A program made the translations under genes and the position numbers. DNA of 64,000 nt from Sphingosinicella ginsenosidimutans (lineage in GTDB: Bacteria > Pseudomonadota > Alphaproteobacteria > Sphingomonadales > Sphingomonadaceae). The stretch is taken from positions 62,001 to 126,000 of the forward strand of contig NZ_VOQQ01000001.1 in the NCBI RefSeq assembly GCF_007995055.1, given 5' to 3'. Position 1 is the first letter of the stretch. Every line of letters starts with the position of its first letter. This document shows positions 50,221 to 58,786 of this stretch, piece by piece. The notes beneath the pieces were generated by a model. It did no database searches, was not told where the DNA came from, and saw nothing but the letters and a program-made list of their open reading frames with translations.

Positions 50221-52146
50221 TCACCCGCGCGGGTGGAAATAATCGTAGATGCCCTGTGCGGTCGCGCGGCTGATGCCGGGGACTTTTTCCAGATCCTCCA
50301 GCGCCGCACCTTTCACCGCGCGGGCCGTGCCGAAATGCATGAGCAGCGCGCGCTTGCGGCCCGGGCCGATGCCGGGAACGTCGTCGAGCGGGCTGGTGAC
50401 CAGGCTCTTCGCCCGCTTCTGGCGGTGCGCGCCGATCGCGAAGCGATGCGCCTCGTCGCGCAGCCGCTGGAGATAGAAGAGCACCGGCGCATTCGCCGGC
50501 AGGGTGAATTCGCGCCCGCCCGGCAGGTGGAAGGTCTCGCGCCCGGCATTGCGATCCGGCCCCTTGGAGACGCCAACCACGGGCACGTCGTGGACGCCGG
50601 CATCCTCAAGCACTTCGCACACCGCCGAGAGCTGGCCCTTGCCGCCGTCGATCAGCAGCAGATCGGGCCATTCGCCGCGCGACCGATCCGGATCCTCCTT
50701 CTCCAGCCGGGCGAAGCGGCGGCCGAGCACCTCGCGCATCATCGCGAAATCGTCGCCGGGCGCGGTCTCCGGCCGCTTGATGTTGAACTTGCGATAGGCG
50801 TTCTTGCGGAAGCCCTCCGGCCCCGCGACGATCATCGCGCCGACCGCATTGGTGCCCATCACATGGCTGTTGTCATAGACCTCGATCCGCTCGGGCGGCT
50901 CGGGCAGCTCGAACAGGTCGGCGATCTCGCGCAGGTTCCTCGCGGTGGTCGAGCTTTCGGCGAGGCGGCGATCGAGCTCCTCCTCGGCGTTGCGCGCGGC
51001 CTGGCGGACCATCCGGGCGGTCTCCCCGCGCTGCGGCGCCTGAAGCCGCACCTTGCGCGCGGCGCGCTCCGAAAAGGCCTCGGCGAGCAGCTCCGCCTCG
51101 GGCAGCGGCCGATCGGTCAGCACCAGCCGCGCCGGCGGCACCTCCTCGTAGAACTGGGCGAGGAAGCTCTGCAGCACCTCTTCCTCCGGCACGTCGCTGG
51201 TGTGCGCCGGGAAGAAGCTGCGATGGCCCCAATTCTGGCCGCCGCGGATGAAGAAGGCCTGGATGCACATCTGCCCGCCCTTCGCGGCGAGCGCGAAGAG
51301 ATCGGCATCGCCGAGCTTTTCGGCGTGGATCGCCTGCGCGCCCTGGATGAAGGTGAGCGCGCGCAGCCGATCGCGATAGACGGCGGCGAGCTCGTAATCC
51401 TGCTTCTCCGCCGCCTCAGACATCAGCTTGCCCAGCTTCTGCTGGATCTTGGTCGATCGACCGGAGAGGAAATCCTTCGCGTCGCGGACCAGCTCGTCAT
51501 AGGCGGCCTCGTCGATCCGGCCGACGCACGGCGCCGAGCAGCGGCGGATCTGGTAAAGCAGGCAAGGGCGCGAGCGATTGGCGAAGAAGCTGTCGGTGCA
51601 GCTGCGAAGGAGGAACAGCTTCTGCAGCGCGTTCAGCGTCTCGCGCACCGATCCGGCGCTGGCGAAGGGCCCGTAATACTGCCCCTTGAAGCGCCGCGCG
51701 CCGCGATGGAGCTGGACGCGCGGGAAATCGTGATCCTCGCGAAGCAGGATGAAGGGGAAGCTTTTGTCGTCGCGAAGCAGCACATTGTAGGGCGGCCGGT
51801 AGCGCTTGATGAGCTGCGCCTCGAGCAGCAGCGCCTCCGCCTCGGTATGGGTGGTGACGATCTGCATGGACCGGGTCTGCGCGACCATGCGCTGGAGCCT
51901 CTTGGTGAGGCGGGGAACCTGGGTGTAGCTCGTCACCCGGTTCTTCAGCGCGCGCGCCTTGCCGACATAGAGCACGTCGCCGCGCGCATCGAGCATCCGG
52001 TAGACGCCCGGCCGCACCGGCAGCGTCTTCACCACCTTGCGGATCGCGGCGATCCCGGCCTCCAGATCGGGCGCGTCGGCGCCGCGAACGGTGTAGGTCG
52101 CCTTTTCCTCGTTGAATCGGCCGGGGCTCGTCGTCGGATCGGTCAT
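50221..52146 (-). CDS. uvrC: Excinuclease ABC subunit C
   Basis: A 641-residue nucleotide-excision-repair nuclease. The N-terminal GIY-YIG nuclease has RPGVYRMLDARGDVLYVGKA. The Cys-rich region has CLLYQIRRCSAPCVG, the UVR domain has KLMSEAAEKQDYELAAVYRD, and the RNase H-like second nuclease has VYDNSHVMGTNAVGAMIV and DLLLIDGGKGQLSAV. Tandem helix-hairpin-helix ends GIGPGRKRALLMHFG and VPGISRATAQGIYDYF. The start MTDPTTSPGRFNEEK was chosen; upstream in-frame codons lack a ribosome site. Confidence 0.96.
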   Translation of the reverse strand: MTDPTTSPGRFNEEKATYTVRGADAPDLEAGIAAIRKVVKTLPVRPGVYRMLDARGDVLYVGKARALKNRVTSYTQVPRLTKRLQRMVAQTRSMQIVTTHTEAEALLLEAQLIKRYRPPYNVLLRDDKSFPFILLREDHDFPRVQLHRGARRFKGQYYGPFASAGSVRETLNALQKLFLLRSCTDSFFANRSRPCLLYQIRRCSAPCVGRIDEAAYDELVRDAKDFLSGRSTKIQQKLGKLMSEAAEKQDYELAAVYRDRLRALTFIQGAQAIHAEKLGDADLFALAAKGGQMCIQAFFIRGGQNWGHRSFFPAHTSDVPEEEVLQSFLAQFYEEVPPARLVLTDRPLPEAELLAEAFSERAARKVRLQAPQRGETARMVRQAARNAEEELDRRLAESSTTARNLREIADLFELPEPPERIEVYDNSHVMGTNAVGAMIVAGPEGFRKNAYRKFNIKRPETAPGDDFAMMREVLGRRFARLEKEDPDRSRGEWPDLLLIDGGKGQLSAVCEVLEDAGVHDVPVVGVSKGPDRNAGRETFHLPGGREFTLPANAPVLFYLQRLRDEAHRFAIGAHRQKRAKSLVTSPLDDVPGIGPGRKRALLMHFGTARAVKGAALEDLEKVPGISRATAQGIYDYFHPRG

Positions 52147-52209
52147 CGCGGTTGATTTAGGCATTCCCCGCGCGCAACGCACTAGGACCAATCGACATTC
52201 AACTTGTAT

Positions 52210-52315
52210 CTCCCTCTCCCCGGAGGGGAGAGGGTTGGGGTGAGGGGGCTCGGCGGTCGAGAATAATCCCAGACGCCCGACACCCTCACCCTGCCCTCTC
52301 CCTCAAGGGAGAGGG
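52210..52315. repeat. Palindromic element, type A, intergenic
   Basis: About 106 bases in opposite orientation to the glyS copy at 12969-13077. Its arm 52280-52315 is the exact complement of 12972-13007 over 36 bases, and the other arm (around GGAGGGGAGAGGGTTGGGG) is nearly the same. The centre (about 25 bases) differs. It sits in the gap between the starts of uvrC and the SDR gene, where it could add hairpins to either transcript's leader. Confidence 0.93.
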
Positions 52316-52374
52316 AAAGAAGAGGGATGTCGGCGCCGACTGTCGATTGCGTCCCAGGTTGAAAGGGAAGAAGC

Positions 52375-53097
52375 ATGAAGCTCACCGGCAAGACCGCGCT
52401 CGTCACCGGCGGCACCGACGGCATCGGGCGGGAGATCGCGCGCCAGCTTCGCGCCAAGGGAGCGAGCATGATCGTCCACGGGCGCAATCCGGAGCGGATC
52501 GCGGCGGCGCAGGCGGATGGGTTCGAGACGATCGCGACGGACCTGTCGACCCCGGCGGGGATCGAGGCGCTGGTCGCCGCCATTCAGGGCCGGACGCTGG
52601 ACATCCTGGTCAACAATGCCGGCATGGGCGCGGCCTATGACGTGAACGCGGCGATCGATCTCGACGCGGTGGACCGCTGCCTCTTCCTCAACCTCCACGC
52701 GCCGATCCACCTCGCGACGCGGCTGCTGCCCCAGCTGAGGGCGCGTCCGGGCGCGATGATCGTCAACGTCACCTCGGGCCTCGCCATCGCGCCGCGCGCC
52801 GGAAGCCCGGTCTATTGCGCGACCAAGGCGGGCCTTCGCAGCTTCACGCTGACGCTGCGTCGCCAGCTCGCCGGCACGACCGTGCATGTGCTGGAGGCGC
52901 TGCCGCCGCTGGTCGACACGGCGATGACCGCCGCCAACCAGCGCCACGCCAAGATGCCGGCCGCCGAATGCGCCCGCCAGATCGTCGCGGCGATGGAGGC
53001 GGGGCGAGACGAGGCCAATGTCGGCGCGGTGCGGTGGCTCAGGCTGCTCTACAGCCTGTCCCCCGCCCTCGCCCGCCGGCTGATGCTTCGCTACTGA
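52375..53097 (+). CDS. Short-chain dehydrogenase/reductase
   Basis: A 240-residue SDR oxidoreductase, DltE-like. It has the NAD(P)-binding TALVTGGTDGIGREIAR (TGxxxGIG), the NNAGMGA motif (VNNAGMGAAYD), active-site Ser in IVNVTSGLA, and Tyr/Lys in PVYCATKAGLRSF (YxxxK). It has a clear AAGGGAAG ribosome site. The substrate is unknown. It is followed 6 bases later by the YjbR gene. Confidence 0.9.
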   Translation: MKLTGKTALVTGGTDGIGREIARQLRAKGASMIVHGRNPERIAAAQADGFETIATDLSTPAGIEALVAAIQGRTLDILVNNAGMGAAYDVNAAIDLDAVDRCLFLNLHAPIHLATRLLPQLRARPGAMIVNVTSGLAIAPRAGSPVYCATKAGLRSFTLTLRRQLAGTTVHVLEALPPLVDTAMTAANQRHAKMPAAECARQIVAAMEAGRDEANVGAVRWLRLLYSLSPALARRLMLRY

Positions 53098-53103
53098 TCG
53101 GAC

Positions 53104-53424
53104 ATGGCCACGCCCGAGGACTTCCGGCGCATCGCCCTCTCCTTTGCCGGCGCGGAAGAACGGGCGCATATGGCCCATCCGGATTTCAGGGTCGGCGGCA
53201 AGATCTTCGCGACGCTCGGATCGCCCGATGCCGCGCACGGCATGGTCCAGCTCATGCCCGAGCAGCAGGCGCTGGCGATCGAAGCGGAACCGGCGGCGTT
53301 CCGCGCTGCCAGCGGCGCCTGGGGCCGCGGCGGCTCGACGCTGGTGCGGCTGGAGGCCGTGTCCCACGAATGGCTGGAGCGCACGCTCGAATGGGCGTGG
53401 CGCAAGCGGGCGCCGACGAAATAA
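53104..53424 (+). CDS. MmcQ/YjbR family protein
   Basis: A 106-residue protein of the YjbR fold (a double-wing DNA-binding-like fold). It has PEDFRRIALSFAGAEERAHM with a following HPDFRVGGKIFATLG and a late HEWLERTLEWAWRKRAP, both normal for the family. Function is unknown. It is probably co-transcribed with the SDR gene. Its stop TAA abuts a type B palindromic element. Confidence 0.85.
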   Translation: MATPEDFRRIALSFAGAEERAHMAHPDFRVGGKIFATLGSPDAAHGMVQLMPEQQALAIEAEPAAFRAASGAWGRGGSTLVRLEAVSHEWLERTLEWAWRKRAPTK

Positions 53425-53553
53425 TCCTCCCCGCCGCGGAAGGCGATGGGGAGGGGACCGCGTGAAACGCGGTGGTGGGGCTTTCGGCGCCGGAGGCCCC
53501 TCCACCATCCTTCGGATGGTCCCCTCCCCATCCGCTTCGCGGACAGGGAGGAT
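53424..53553. repeat. Palindromic element, type B, intergenic
   Basis: Starts ATCCTCCC and ends GGGAGGAT, with inner inverted pairs around GGGGAGGGGACCG and GGTCCCCTCCCC and a nested GGTGGTGGGGC/GCCCCTCCACC. It has the same plan as the glyS insertion at 13857-13990 but with longer end loops. It fills the gap between the YjbR and atpF stops, where it also acts as a strong hairpin for both converging transcripts. Confidence 0.88.
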
Positions 53554-53560
53554 ATTTGGA

Positions 53561-54106
53561 TCAGCGCCTTGCCAGGCCCCCGATGGTGGCGTCGACCATC
53601 GCCTTGTCGGCCTTGGCGTCGAGCTTGTCGCGGAGCAGCCGTTCGGCGGCGGCGGCGGCGGCGGTGGCGGCGCGGCTGCGGACCTCATCGATCGCGGCGC
53701 GCTCGGCGGCGGCGATCTTGTCCTCGGCCATGCGGGTGCGGCGCTCGACCAGGGCGGCGGCGTCGGCTTCCGCCTGGGCGACGATGCCGGCGGCCTCGGT
53801 GCGGGCGCGCTCGACCATGGTCGCGGCCTCGGCATCGGCCTGGGCGGCCTTGGCCTCATATTCGGCCTTGAGCGATTCCGCCTCGGCGCGAAGCTGCGCG
53901 GCCTCGTCCAGCTGCTGGCGGATCGTCGCGATCTTGGCGTCGAGCGCGCGGCCGATCGCGGCCGGAACCTTCTTCCACAGGAGCAGCGCGAAGACGGCGA
54001 GCATCGCCAGCGCGATCCATGCGGGCGGGGTGAGCCCGAAGGCCGACGGTTCGACCTCGGCGTGGGCGGCGCCGCCCGGCGCCTCGGTCATCGCATGCTC
54101 AGCCAT
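53561..54106 (-). CDS. atpF: ATP synthase Fo subunit b
   Basis: A 181-residue stator subunit of F-type ATP synthase. One N-terminal helix (PPAWIALAMLAVFALLLWKK) is followed by a long charged helix (LDAKIATIRQQLDEAAQLRA, KAEYEAKAAQADAEAATMV). Order a-c-b'-b is the alphaproteobacterial form, so this second b-type gene is b. Its start overlaps the b' stop by 8 bases. It is the last gene of the Fo cluster. A type B palindrome follows. Confidence 0.93.
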   Translation of the reverse strand: MAEHAMTEAPGGAAHAEVEPSAFGLTPPAWIALAMLAVFALLLWKKVPAAIGRALDAKIATIRQQLDEAAQLRAEAESLKAEYEAKAAQADAEAATMVERARTEAAGIVAQAEADAAALVERRTRMAEDKIAAAERAAIDEVRSRAATAAAAAAERLLRDKLDAKADKAMVDATIGGLARR

Positions 54107-54590
54107 TGACCACCGCCTTCACCGCATTGGCGGCATCGGCCTCGCTGACCGAGAGGCCGGCGAGCCGCGACACCATTTCGCGCGCCGCTTCCGCCGCGAT
54201 CCTTTCGACATCGGCCGCCGCCGCTGACGCCTGCTCGGCGAGCCGCGCTTCGGCCGCCTCGATCTTCGCCCGGAGCCCTTCATCCGCGGCGCGGACCTGC
54301 GCCTCGGCAGCCTTGGCGCTGTCCTGGCGCGCCGCGGCGGTGACCTTCAACGCCTCGGCGCGGCTCTCCGCGATCCGGGCGCTATAGGCCTCCTCGGTCG
54401 AATCGGCGGCGGCGCGCGCCTGCTCGGCAGCGGCGAGATCGGACGTGATCCGCCCCTCGCGGGCATCGACCGTCGCCTGGATCTTCGGCACCATGCCCTT
54501 GGCGATGCCGAAATAGACGAGCGCCATCGTGACCACGAGCCAGAAAAGCTGCGACCAGATGACTTCGCCGAGCTGGGTAAGCTGAGGCAT
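54099..54590 (-). CDS. atpF': ATP synthase Fo subunit b'
   Basis: A 163-residue second stator subunit. It opens with LTQLGEVIWSQLFWLVVTMA and a membrane helix ending LVYFGIAKGMVPKIQ, then a long Ala/Glu-rich helix (QARAAADSTEEAYSARIAES-like) in the cytoplasm. It pairs with subunit b in one heterodimeric stalk, as in photosynthetic and alphaproteobacterial enzymes. It follows atpE by 57 bases and overlaps atpF by 8 bases. Confidence 0.92.
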   Translation of the reverse strand: MPQLTQLGEVIWSQLFWLVVTMALVYFGIAKGMVPKIQATVDAREGRITSDLAAAEQARAAADSTEEAYSARIAESRAEALKVTAAARQDSAKAAEAQVRAADEGLRAKIEAAEARLAEQASAAAADVERIAAEAAREMVSRLAGLSVSEADAANAVKAVVNG

Positions 54591-54647
54591 TTCGGGGCCT
54601 TCGTCCTGAACGGCGGCGGGACGCGAACGTGCCCGCCGCCCTGTCGC

Positions 54648-54878
54648 TTAGATCGCGTAGAGGATGATCATCGCGACCGCGAACGCGATCAGGCCGAGAA
54701 GCTCCGCCGCGGCGAAGCCGATGAACAGGCGGCCCTGCTGGCCGTCGGCCGCCGCCGGGTTGCGAAGCGCGCCCTGGAGGAACTGGCCGAACACGATGCC
54801 GACGCCGATGCCGGCGGCGCCAACGCCGATGGCGGCGAGACCGGCGCCGATGACCTTGGCTGCTTCAAGACTTTCCAT
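54648..54878 (-). CDS. atpE: ATP synthase Fo subunit c
   Basis: A 76-residue proteolipid that forms the c-ring rotor. Two helices (AKVIGAGLAAIGVGAAGIGV and LFIGFAAAELLGLIAFAVAM) are joined by a polar loop RNPAAADGQQ. The proton-binding carboxylate is the Glu in AAAELLGL on the second helix. Sequence and length are typical. It lies between the a and b' genes. Confidence 0.97.
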   Translation of the reverse strand: MESLEAAKVIGAGLAAIGVGAAGIGVGIVFGQFLQGALRNPAAADGQQGRLFIGFAAAELLGLIAFAVAMIILYAI

Positions 54879-54906
54879 GATGTGAACTCCTTCGTGAAAC
54901 CGTGAC

Positions 54907-55680
54907 TTAGTGAAGATTGACCGCGTCGTTGATGTAGAGCGACGTCAGCAGCGCGAAAACATAGGCCTGGATCGCCGCGACCAGCAGCTCGAGCGCGAGC
55001 ACGCCGGCGATGAACACGAACGACAAGAGGCTGATCGCCGTGCCCGCGCCGCCGGCGTTGAGCCCGCTGACGACGAAATTGCCGAACACCTCGACCAGGA
55101 TGTGGCCGGCGATCATCGCGACGAACAAACGAAGCGCGAGGCTGAACGGACGCACCATGAACGAGATCAGCTCGACAAGGAAGATGAGCGGCAGCAGCAC
55201 GAGCGGCGTGCCGTGCGGCACGAACAGCGAGAAGAAATGGAAGCCGTGCCGCCAGAAGCCGACGATCAGCACGATCGAGAAGCTGACGATGGCGAGCAGC
55301 CCGGTCACGGTGAACTGGCTGGTGACGGTGAACGGATGCACGCCCGCGATCGCAAACGGCATCATGCCCATCAGGTTGGCGAACAGGATGAACATGAAGA
55401 TCGAGAAGACCCAGGGCATGAACTTGCGCCCTTCCGGCCCGATGCTCGTCGAGACCATGTTGTCGACGAACCCCGTCACCCCCTCGACCATCGCCTGCCA
55501 GCGGCCGGGGACGAGCTGGCGCTTCATCCCGCCGAGCATGAAGACCCACAGCGCGCCGAGGACGATCAGCATCCACAGCGCCGAGGTGGTGAAGCTGATG
55601 TCGTAGCCGGCGATGTTGAGGTCCGCGATCTTGCTGATCGCGAACTGGTGCATCGGGTCGATCTTGGATTCGGCCGCCAC
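54907..55680 (-). CDS. atpB: ATP synthase Fo subunit a
   Basis: A 257-residue membrane subunit that forms the proton half-channels. A GTG start gives VAAESKIDPMHQFAISKIAD after a GAGGGGAAAAG ribosome site; the open frame upstream overlaps atpI and is not used. The conserved Arg helix is in PFSLALRLFVAMIAGHILVE, with ELLVAAIQAYVFALLTSLYI near the end. It follows atpI by 22 bases. Confidence 0.95.
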   Translation of the reverse strand: MAAESKIDPMHQFAISKIADLNIAGYDISFTTSALWMLIVLGALWVFMLGGMKRQLVPGRWQAMVEGVTGFVDNMVSTSIGPEGRKFMPWVFSIFMFILFANLMGMMPFAIAGVHPFTVTSQFTVTGLLAIVSFSIVLIVGFWRHGFHFFSLFVPHGTPLVLLPLIFLVELISFMVRPFSLALRLFVAMIAGHILVEVFGNFVVSGLNAGGAGTAISLLSFVFIAGVLALELLVAAIQAYVFALLTSLYINDAVNLH

Positions 55681-55702
55681 GCTTGTCTTTTCCCCTCGCG
55701 CC

Positions 55703-56023
55703 CTATTCGGGGCGCTGTTTCGAAATCTTGTACACGTTCCAGATGGCGCCGCAGAACCCGAGGAACAGCAGCGCCAAGAGGAAGACCGGCCGGGTCCCGA
55801 ACCACCGATCGAGCAGCCACCCGACAAGGGCGCCGCCGAGCGGCATCCCGAACAGGTCGGAAAGGATGCGCATGCCCTGGGCCTGGCCCTTGCCTTGCGC
55901 GCCCGCATTCGTTCCCGTCCGAGCCGATTCCTGCGCTTGCGCCTGCTTCAATCGCCGATCGAGCGATCTCAGCCGCGCATCTTCAGGAAGGCCTGGGTCC
56001 TGCCGGGGCTCGTCTTCCGCCAT
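55703..56023 (-). CDS. atpI: ATP synthase accessory protein AtpI
   Basis: A 106-residue membrane protein that helps build the c-ring. It has a charged N-terminus (LRSLDRRLKQAQAQESART) and two helices: GMPLGGALVGWLLDRWF and VFLLALLFLGFCGAIWNVYK, the AtpI/Z type. It is the first gene of the Fo operon. The 173-base gap before it, shared with divergent radC, should hold both promoters; no clear box is seen. Confidence 0.9.
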   Translation of the reverse strand: MAEDEPRQDPGLPEDARLRSLDRRLKQAQAQESARTGTNAGAQGKGQAQGMRILSDLFGMPLGGALVGWLLDRWFGTRPVFLLALLFLGFCGAIWNVYKISKQRPE

Positions 56024-56196
56024 GCCGCTCTCCCCAAAATGGCCCCCATGCGGGCGCCGGACAGGGCATGCCGGCGGACCAGCCCGCCAAGGCGCGGTTC
56101 CCTTAGGAAGGCCGGCAAGTCAAGTCAACACGAATGGTGCAATGCAGCAGGCGCGGGCTTGTTGCGGGAAGCCGCGCCCTCGCCTAATCCCTGGCC

Positions 56197-56877
56197 ATGG
56201 CCGATACGGGGGACGGCAGCGGGCACCGCGCCCGCCTGAGACAGCGCCTGTTCGAGGGCGGACCCGATGCGCTGCTCGATCACGAGCTGGTCGAATATCT
56301 CCTCGCGCTGGCCATTCCCCGCCGCGACACCAAGCCGCTCGCGCGAAAGCTGCTCAAGGAGTTCGGCGGCTTCGGCGCGCTGATGACGGCGGATGCCTCG
56401 GCGATCATGCGCGCCGGCGGGATCAGCGAGACGGCGGCGGCGGCGCTCAAGACCGCCCATGCCGCGGCGCTTCGCCTGCTCAAGGACAAGGTGGCGGCCC
56501 GCCCGGTGCTCGGCTCGTGGCAGGCCCTGCTCGACTATCTCCACGCGGACATGGCGCACGAGGGGATCGAGCGGGTGCGGGTCCTCTTCCTCAACGCCAG
56601 GAACATGCTGATCGCCGACGAGGCGATGTGGGAGGGATCGATCGACGAATCGGCGGTCCACGTCCGCGAGATCATGCGCCGCGCCATGGATCTCCATGCG
56701 ACCGCCCTGATCCTCGTCCACAACCACCCCTCGGGCGATCCATCCCCCAGCCCGCAGGACATCCGCATCACCCGCAACATCATCGAGGCCGGCCGCCACC
56801 TCAAGATCACCGTCCACGATCACGTCATCATCGGCACCAACAGCCATGCCAGCCTGAAAGGCCTGGGGCTGATCTGA
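56197..56877 (+). CDS. radC: RadC family JAB-domain protein
   Basis: A 226-residue protein of the RadC family. It has helix-hairpin-helix-like N-terminal part (LARKLLKEFGGFGALMTADA) and a JAMM/JAB metal site LILVHNHPSGDPSPSPQD (HxHx7-10D) with the upstream Glu in LSADEAMWEG-like text (IADEAMWEGS). Once linked to DNA repair, its real function is uncertain. Length is normal. It is a single gene upstream of purB. Confidence 0.9.
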   Translation: MADTGDGSGHRARLRQRLFEGGPDALLDHELVEYLLALAIPRRDTKPLARKLLKEFGGFGALMTADASAIMRAGGISETAAAALKTAHAAALRLLKDKVAARPVLGSWQALLDYLHADMAHEGIERVRVLFLNARNMLIADEAMWEGSIDESAVHVREIMRRAMDLHATALILVHNHPSGDPSPSPQDIRITRNIIEAGRHLKITVHDHVIIGTNSHASLKGLGLI

Positions 56878-56927
56878 TCTTTCCCGGAAGGATTGATCGC
56901 GCCGCGCCGCCACCATAAAGCGCCGGC

Positions 56928-58241
56928 ATGATCCCCCGCTATTCACGCCCCGACATGGCCGCGCTCTGGTCGCCCGAGACGCGCTATCGAATCTGGTTCG
57001 AGATCGAGGCCCATGCGCTCGATGCGATGGCGGCGCTCGGCGTCGTCCCGAAGGAGTCGGCCGAGGCGGTCTGGGGCTGGTGGGCGACGAATCCGGCGAT
57101 CGACGTCGAGCGGATCGACGCGATCGAGGCGGTGACGAAGCATGACGTGATCGCCTTCCTCACCTGGGTCGCCGAGGAAGTGGGGCCGCAGGCGAGATTC
57201 CTCCACCAGGGCATGACCAGTTCGGACGTGCTGGACACCTGCCTCGCGGTGCAGCTGAAGCGCGCGGCGGACCTTCTGATCGCCGATCTCGACGCCTTGC
57301 TCGACGTGCTGAAGCGCCGCGCGTACGAGCACAAGCTGACGCCGACGATCGGCCGCAGCCACGGCATCCATGCCGAGCCGGTGACATTCGGGCTCAAGCT
57401 CGCCCAGGCTTATGCGGAGTTCGCGCGGGGCCGCGCCCGGCTGGTCGCCGCGCGCGACGATGTCGCGACCTGCGCGATTTCCGGCGCGGTCGGCACCTTC
57501 GCGAATATCGATCCCAGGATCGAGGCGCATGTCGCGGAGAAGATGGGACTTTCGATCGAGCCGGTTTCGACCCAGGTGATCCCGCGCGATCGCCACGCGA
57601 TGTTCTTCGCGACGCTTGGCGTGATCGCCTCGTCGATCGAGCGGCTGGCGACCGAGGTCCGGCACCTCCAGCGCACCGAGGTGCTTGAGGCGGAGGAATA
57701 TTTCGCGCCGGGCCAGAAAGGCTCGTCCGCCATGCCGCACAAGCGCAACCCCGTGCTGACCGAGAATCTGACCGGCCTCGCCCGGGTCGTTCGCTCGGCG
57801 GTGACGCCGGCGCTCGAGAATGTGGCGCTGTGGCACGAGCGCGACATCAGCCACTCGTCGGTCGAGCGCTATATCGGACCGGACGCGACGATCACGCTCG
57901 ATTTCGCGCTGGCGCGCCTCACCGGCGTCATCGACAAGCTGCTCGTCTATCCCGAGCGGATGCAGAAGAATCTCGACCGGATGGGCGGCCTCGTCCATTC
58001 GCAGCGCGTGCTGCTCGCGCTCACCCAGGCCGGCGCGAGCCGCGAGGATTCCTATCGCCTTGTCCAAAGAAACGCGATGAAGGTATGGGAATCGGACGGA
58101 AAATTGTCGCTGCTCGACCTTCTGAAGGCCGATCCCGAGGTCACCGCCCTCCTCTCCCCGGCCGAGCTCGAGGAGAAGTTCGACCTCGACTATCATCTGA
58201 AGCATGTCGACACCATCTTCGACCGGGTGTTCGGCCAATGA
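56928..58241 (+). CDS. purB: Adenylosuccinate lyase
   Basis: A 437-residue enzyme that splits SAICAR and adenylosuccinate in purine synthesis. The fumarase-superfamily signature is GSSAMPHKRNPVLTENL. Other blocks: MTSSDVLDTCLAVQL, GRSHGIHAEPVTFGLKLA and WHERDISHSSVERYIGPD. Length is normal. The start follows GGAAGGATT. Its TGA overlaps the ATG of the heme oxygenase gene (ATGA), an unusual partner for a purine enzyme. Confidence 0.97.
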   Translation: MIPRYSRPDMAALWSPETRYRIWFEIEAHALDAMAALGVVPKESAEAVWGWWATNPAIDVERIDAIEAVTKHDVIAFLTWVAEEVGPQARFLHQGMTSSDVLDTCLAVQLKRAADLLIADLDALLDVLKRRAYEHKLTPTIGRSHGIHAEPVTFGLKLAQAYAEFARGRARLVAARDDVATCAISGAVGTFANIDPRIEAHVAEKMGLSIEPVSTQVIPRDRHAMFFATLGVIASSIERLATEVRHLQRTEVLEAEEYFAPGQKGSSAMPHKRNPVLTENLTGLARVVRSAVTPALENVALWHERDISHSSVERYIGPDATITLDFALARLTGVIDKLLVYPERMQKNLDRMGGLVHSQRVLLALTQAGASREDSYRLVQRNAMKVWESDGKLSLLDLLKADPEVTALLSPAELEEKFDLDYHLKHVDTIFDRVFGQ

Positions 58242-58786
58242 GTGCGCGGGCGGCGCTGAGGAGTGCGACCGCCGAGAATCACCACAGGGTCGACGCCGCC
58301 TTTTCCCGCTTCGATCTCGCCACCGCCAGCGGCTACCGGCGGTTCCTTCTGGCGCAGGCGGGCGGCTTCCTTCCGATCGAACGCGCGCTCGACGAGGCGG
58401 GCGCGGCCGACGTGCTCGACGATTGGCCGCAGCGCCGCCGCGGCACGCTTCTGCGCGCCGACCTCGAAGAGCTCGAAGTCACGCCCCCGGAACTTTTTTT
58501 CCGCCCGGACTTTTTTTCCGGGGAGGCGTCGATACTCGGCGCGATCTACGTGCTGGAGGGATCGAGGCTGGGGGGTGCGGTGCTGAAGCAGGCCGTGCCC
58601 GGCCACTTTCCCCGGCGATTCCTGGAGGCCCGGCACGTGGCCGGCGGCTGGCGCAAGCTCCTCCAGGCGCTCGACGACTTGCTGATCCGGCCCGATGATC
58701 TCGACGCCGCCGTGCGGGCGGCGAAGGAGGTTTTCGCGCGCTTCGAGGCGGAGGCGGGAGCGCAGTTGGAGAACAAGGCCGCGTGA
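58238..58786 (+). CDS. bphO: Heme oxygenase for biliverdin synthesis
   Basis: A 182-residue biliverdin-forming heme oxygenase. It has the proximal-His region RSATAENHHRVDAAFSRFD and the distal helix GAIYVLEGSRLGGAVL with a Gly-rich bend. It makes biliverdin for the phytochrome encoded next. The gene overlaps purB by 4 bases and bphP by 4 bases (GTGA). Two T7 tracts (58494-58500 and 58511-58517) encode FFRPDFF, odd in such GC-rich DNA. Confidence 0.92.
   Translation: MSARAALRSATAENHHRVDAAFSRFDLATASGYRRFLLAQAGGFLPIERALDEAGAADVLDDWPQRRRGTLLRADLEELEVTPPELFFRPDFFSGEASILGAIYVLEGSRLGGAVLKQAVPGHFPRRFLEARHVAGGWRKLLQALDDLLIRPDDLDAAVRAAKEVFARFEAEAGAQLENKAA
58494..58517 (+). other. Paired T7 homopolymer tracts in bphO
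   Basis: Two runs of seven T, 10 bases apart, each inside the near-direct repeat ACTTTTTTTCCG. They use rare TTT Phe codons where TTC is the norm here. Such tracts are prone to polymerase slippage; one base gained or lost would knock out bphO and could uncouple bphP. Confidence 0.8.
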
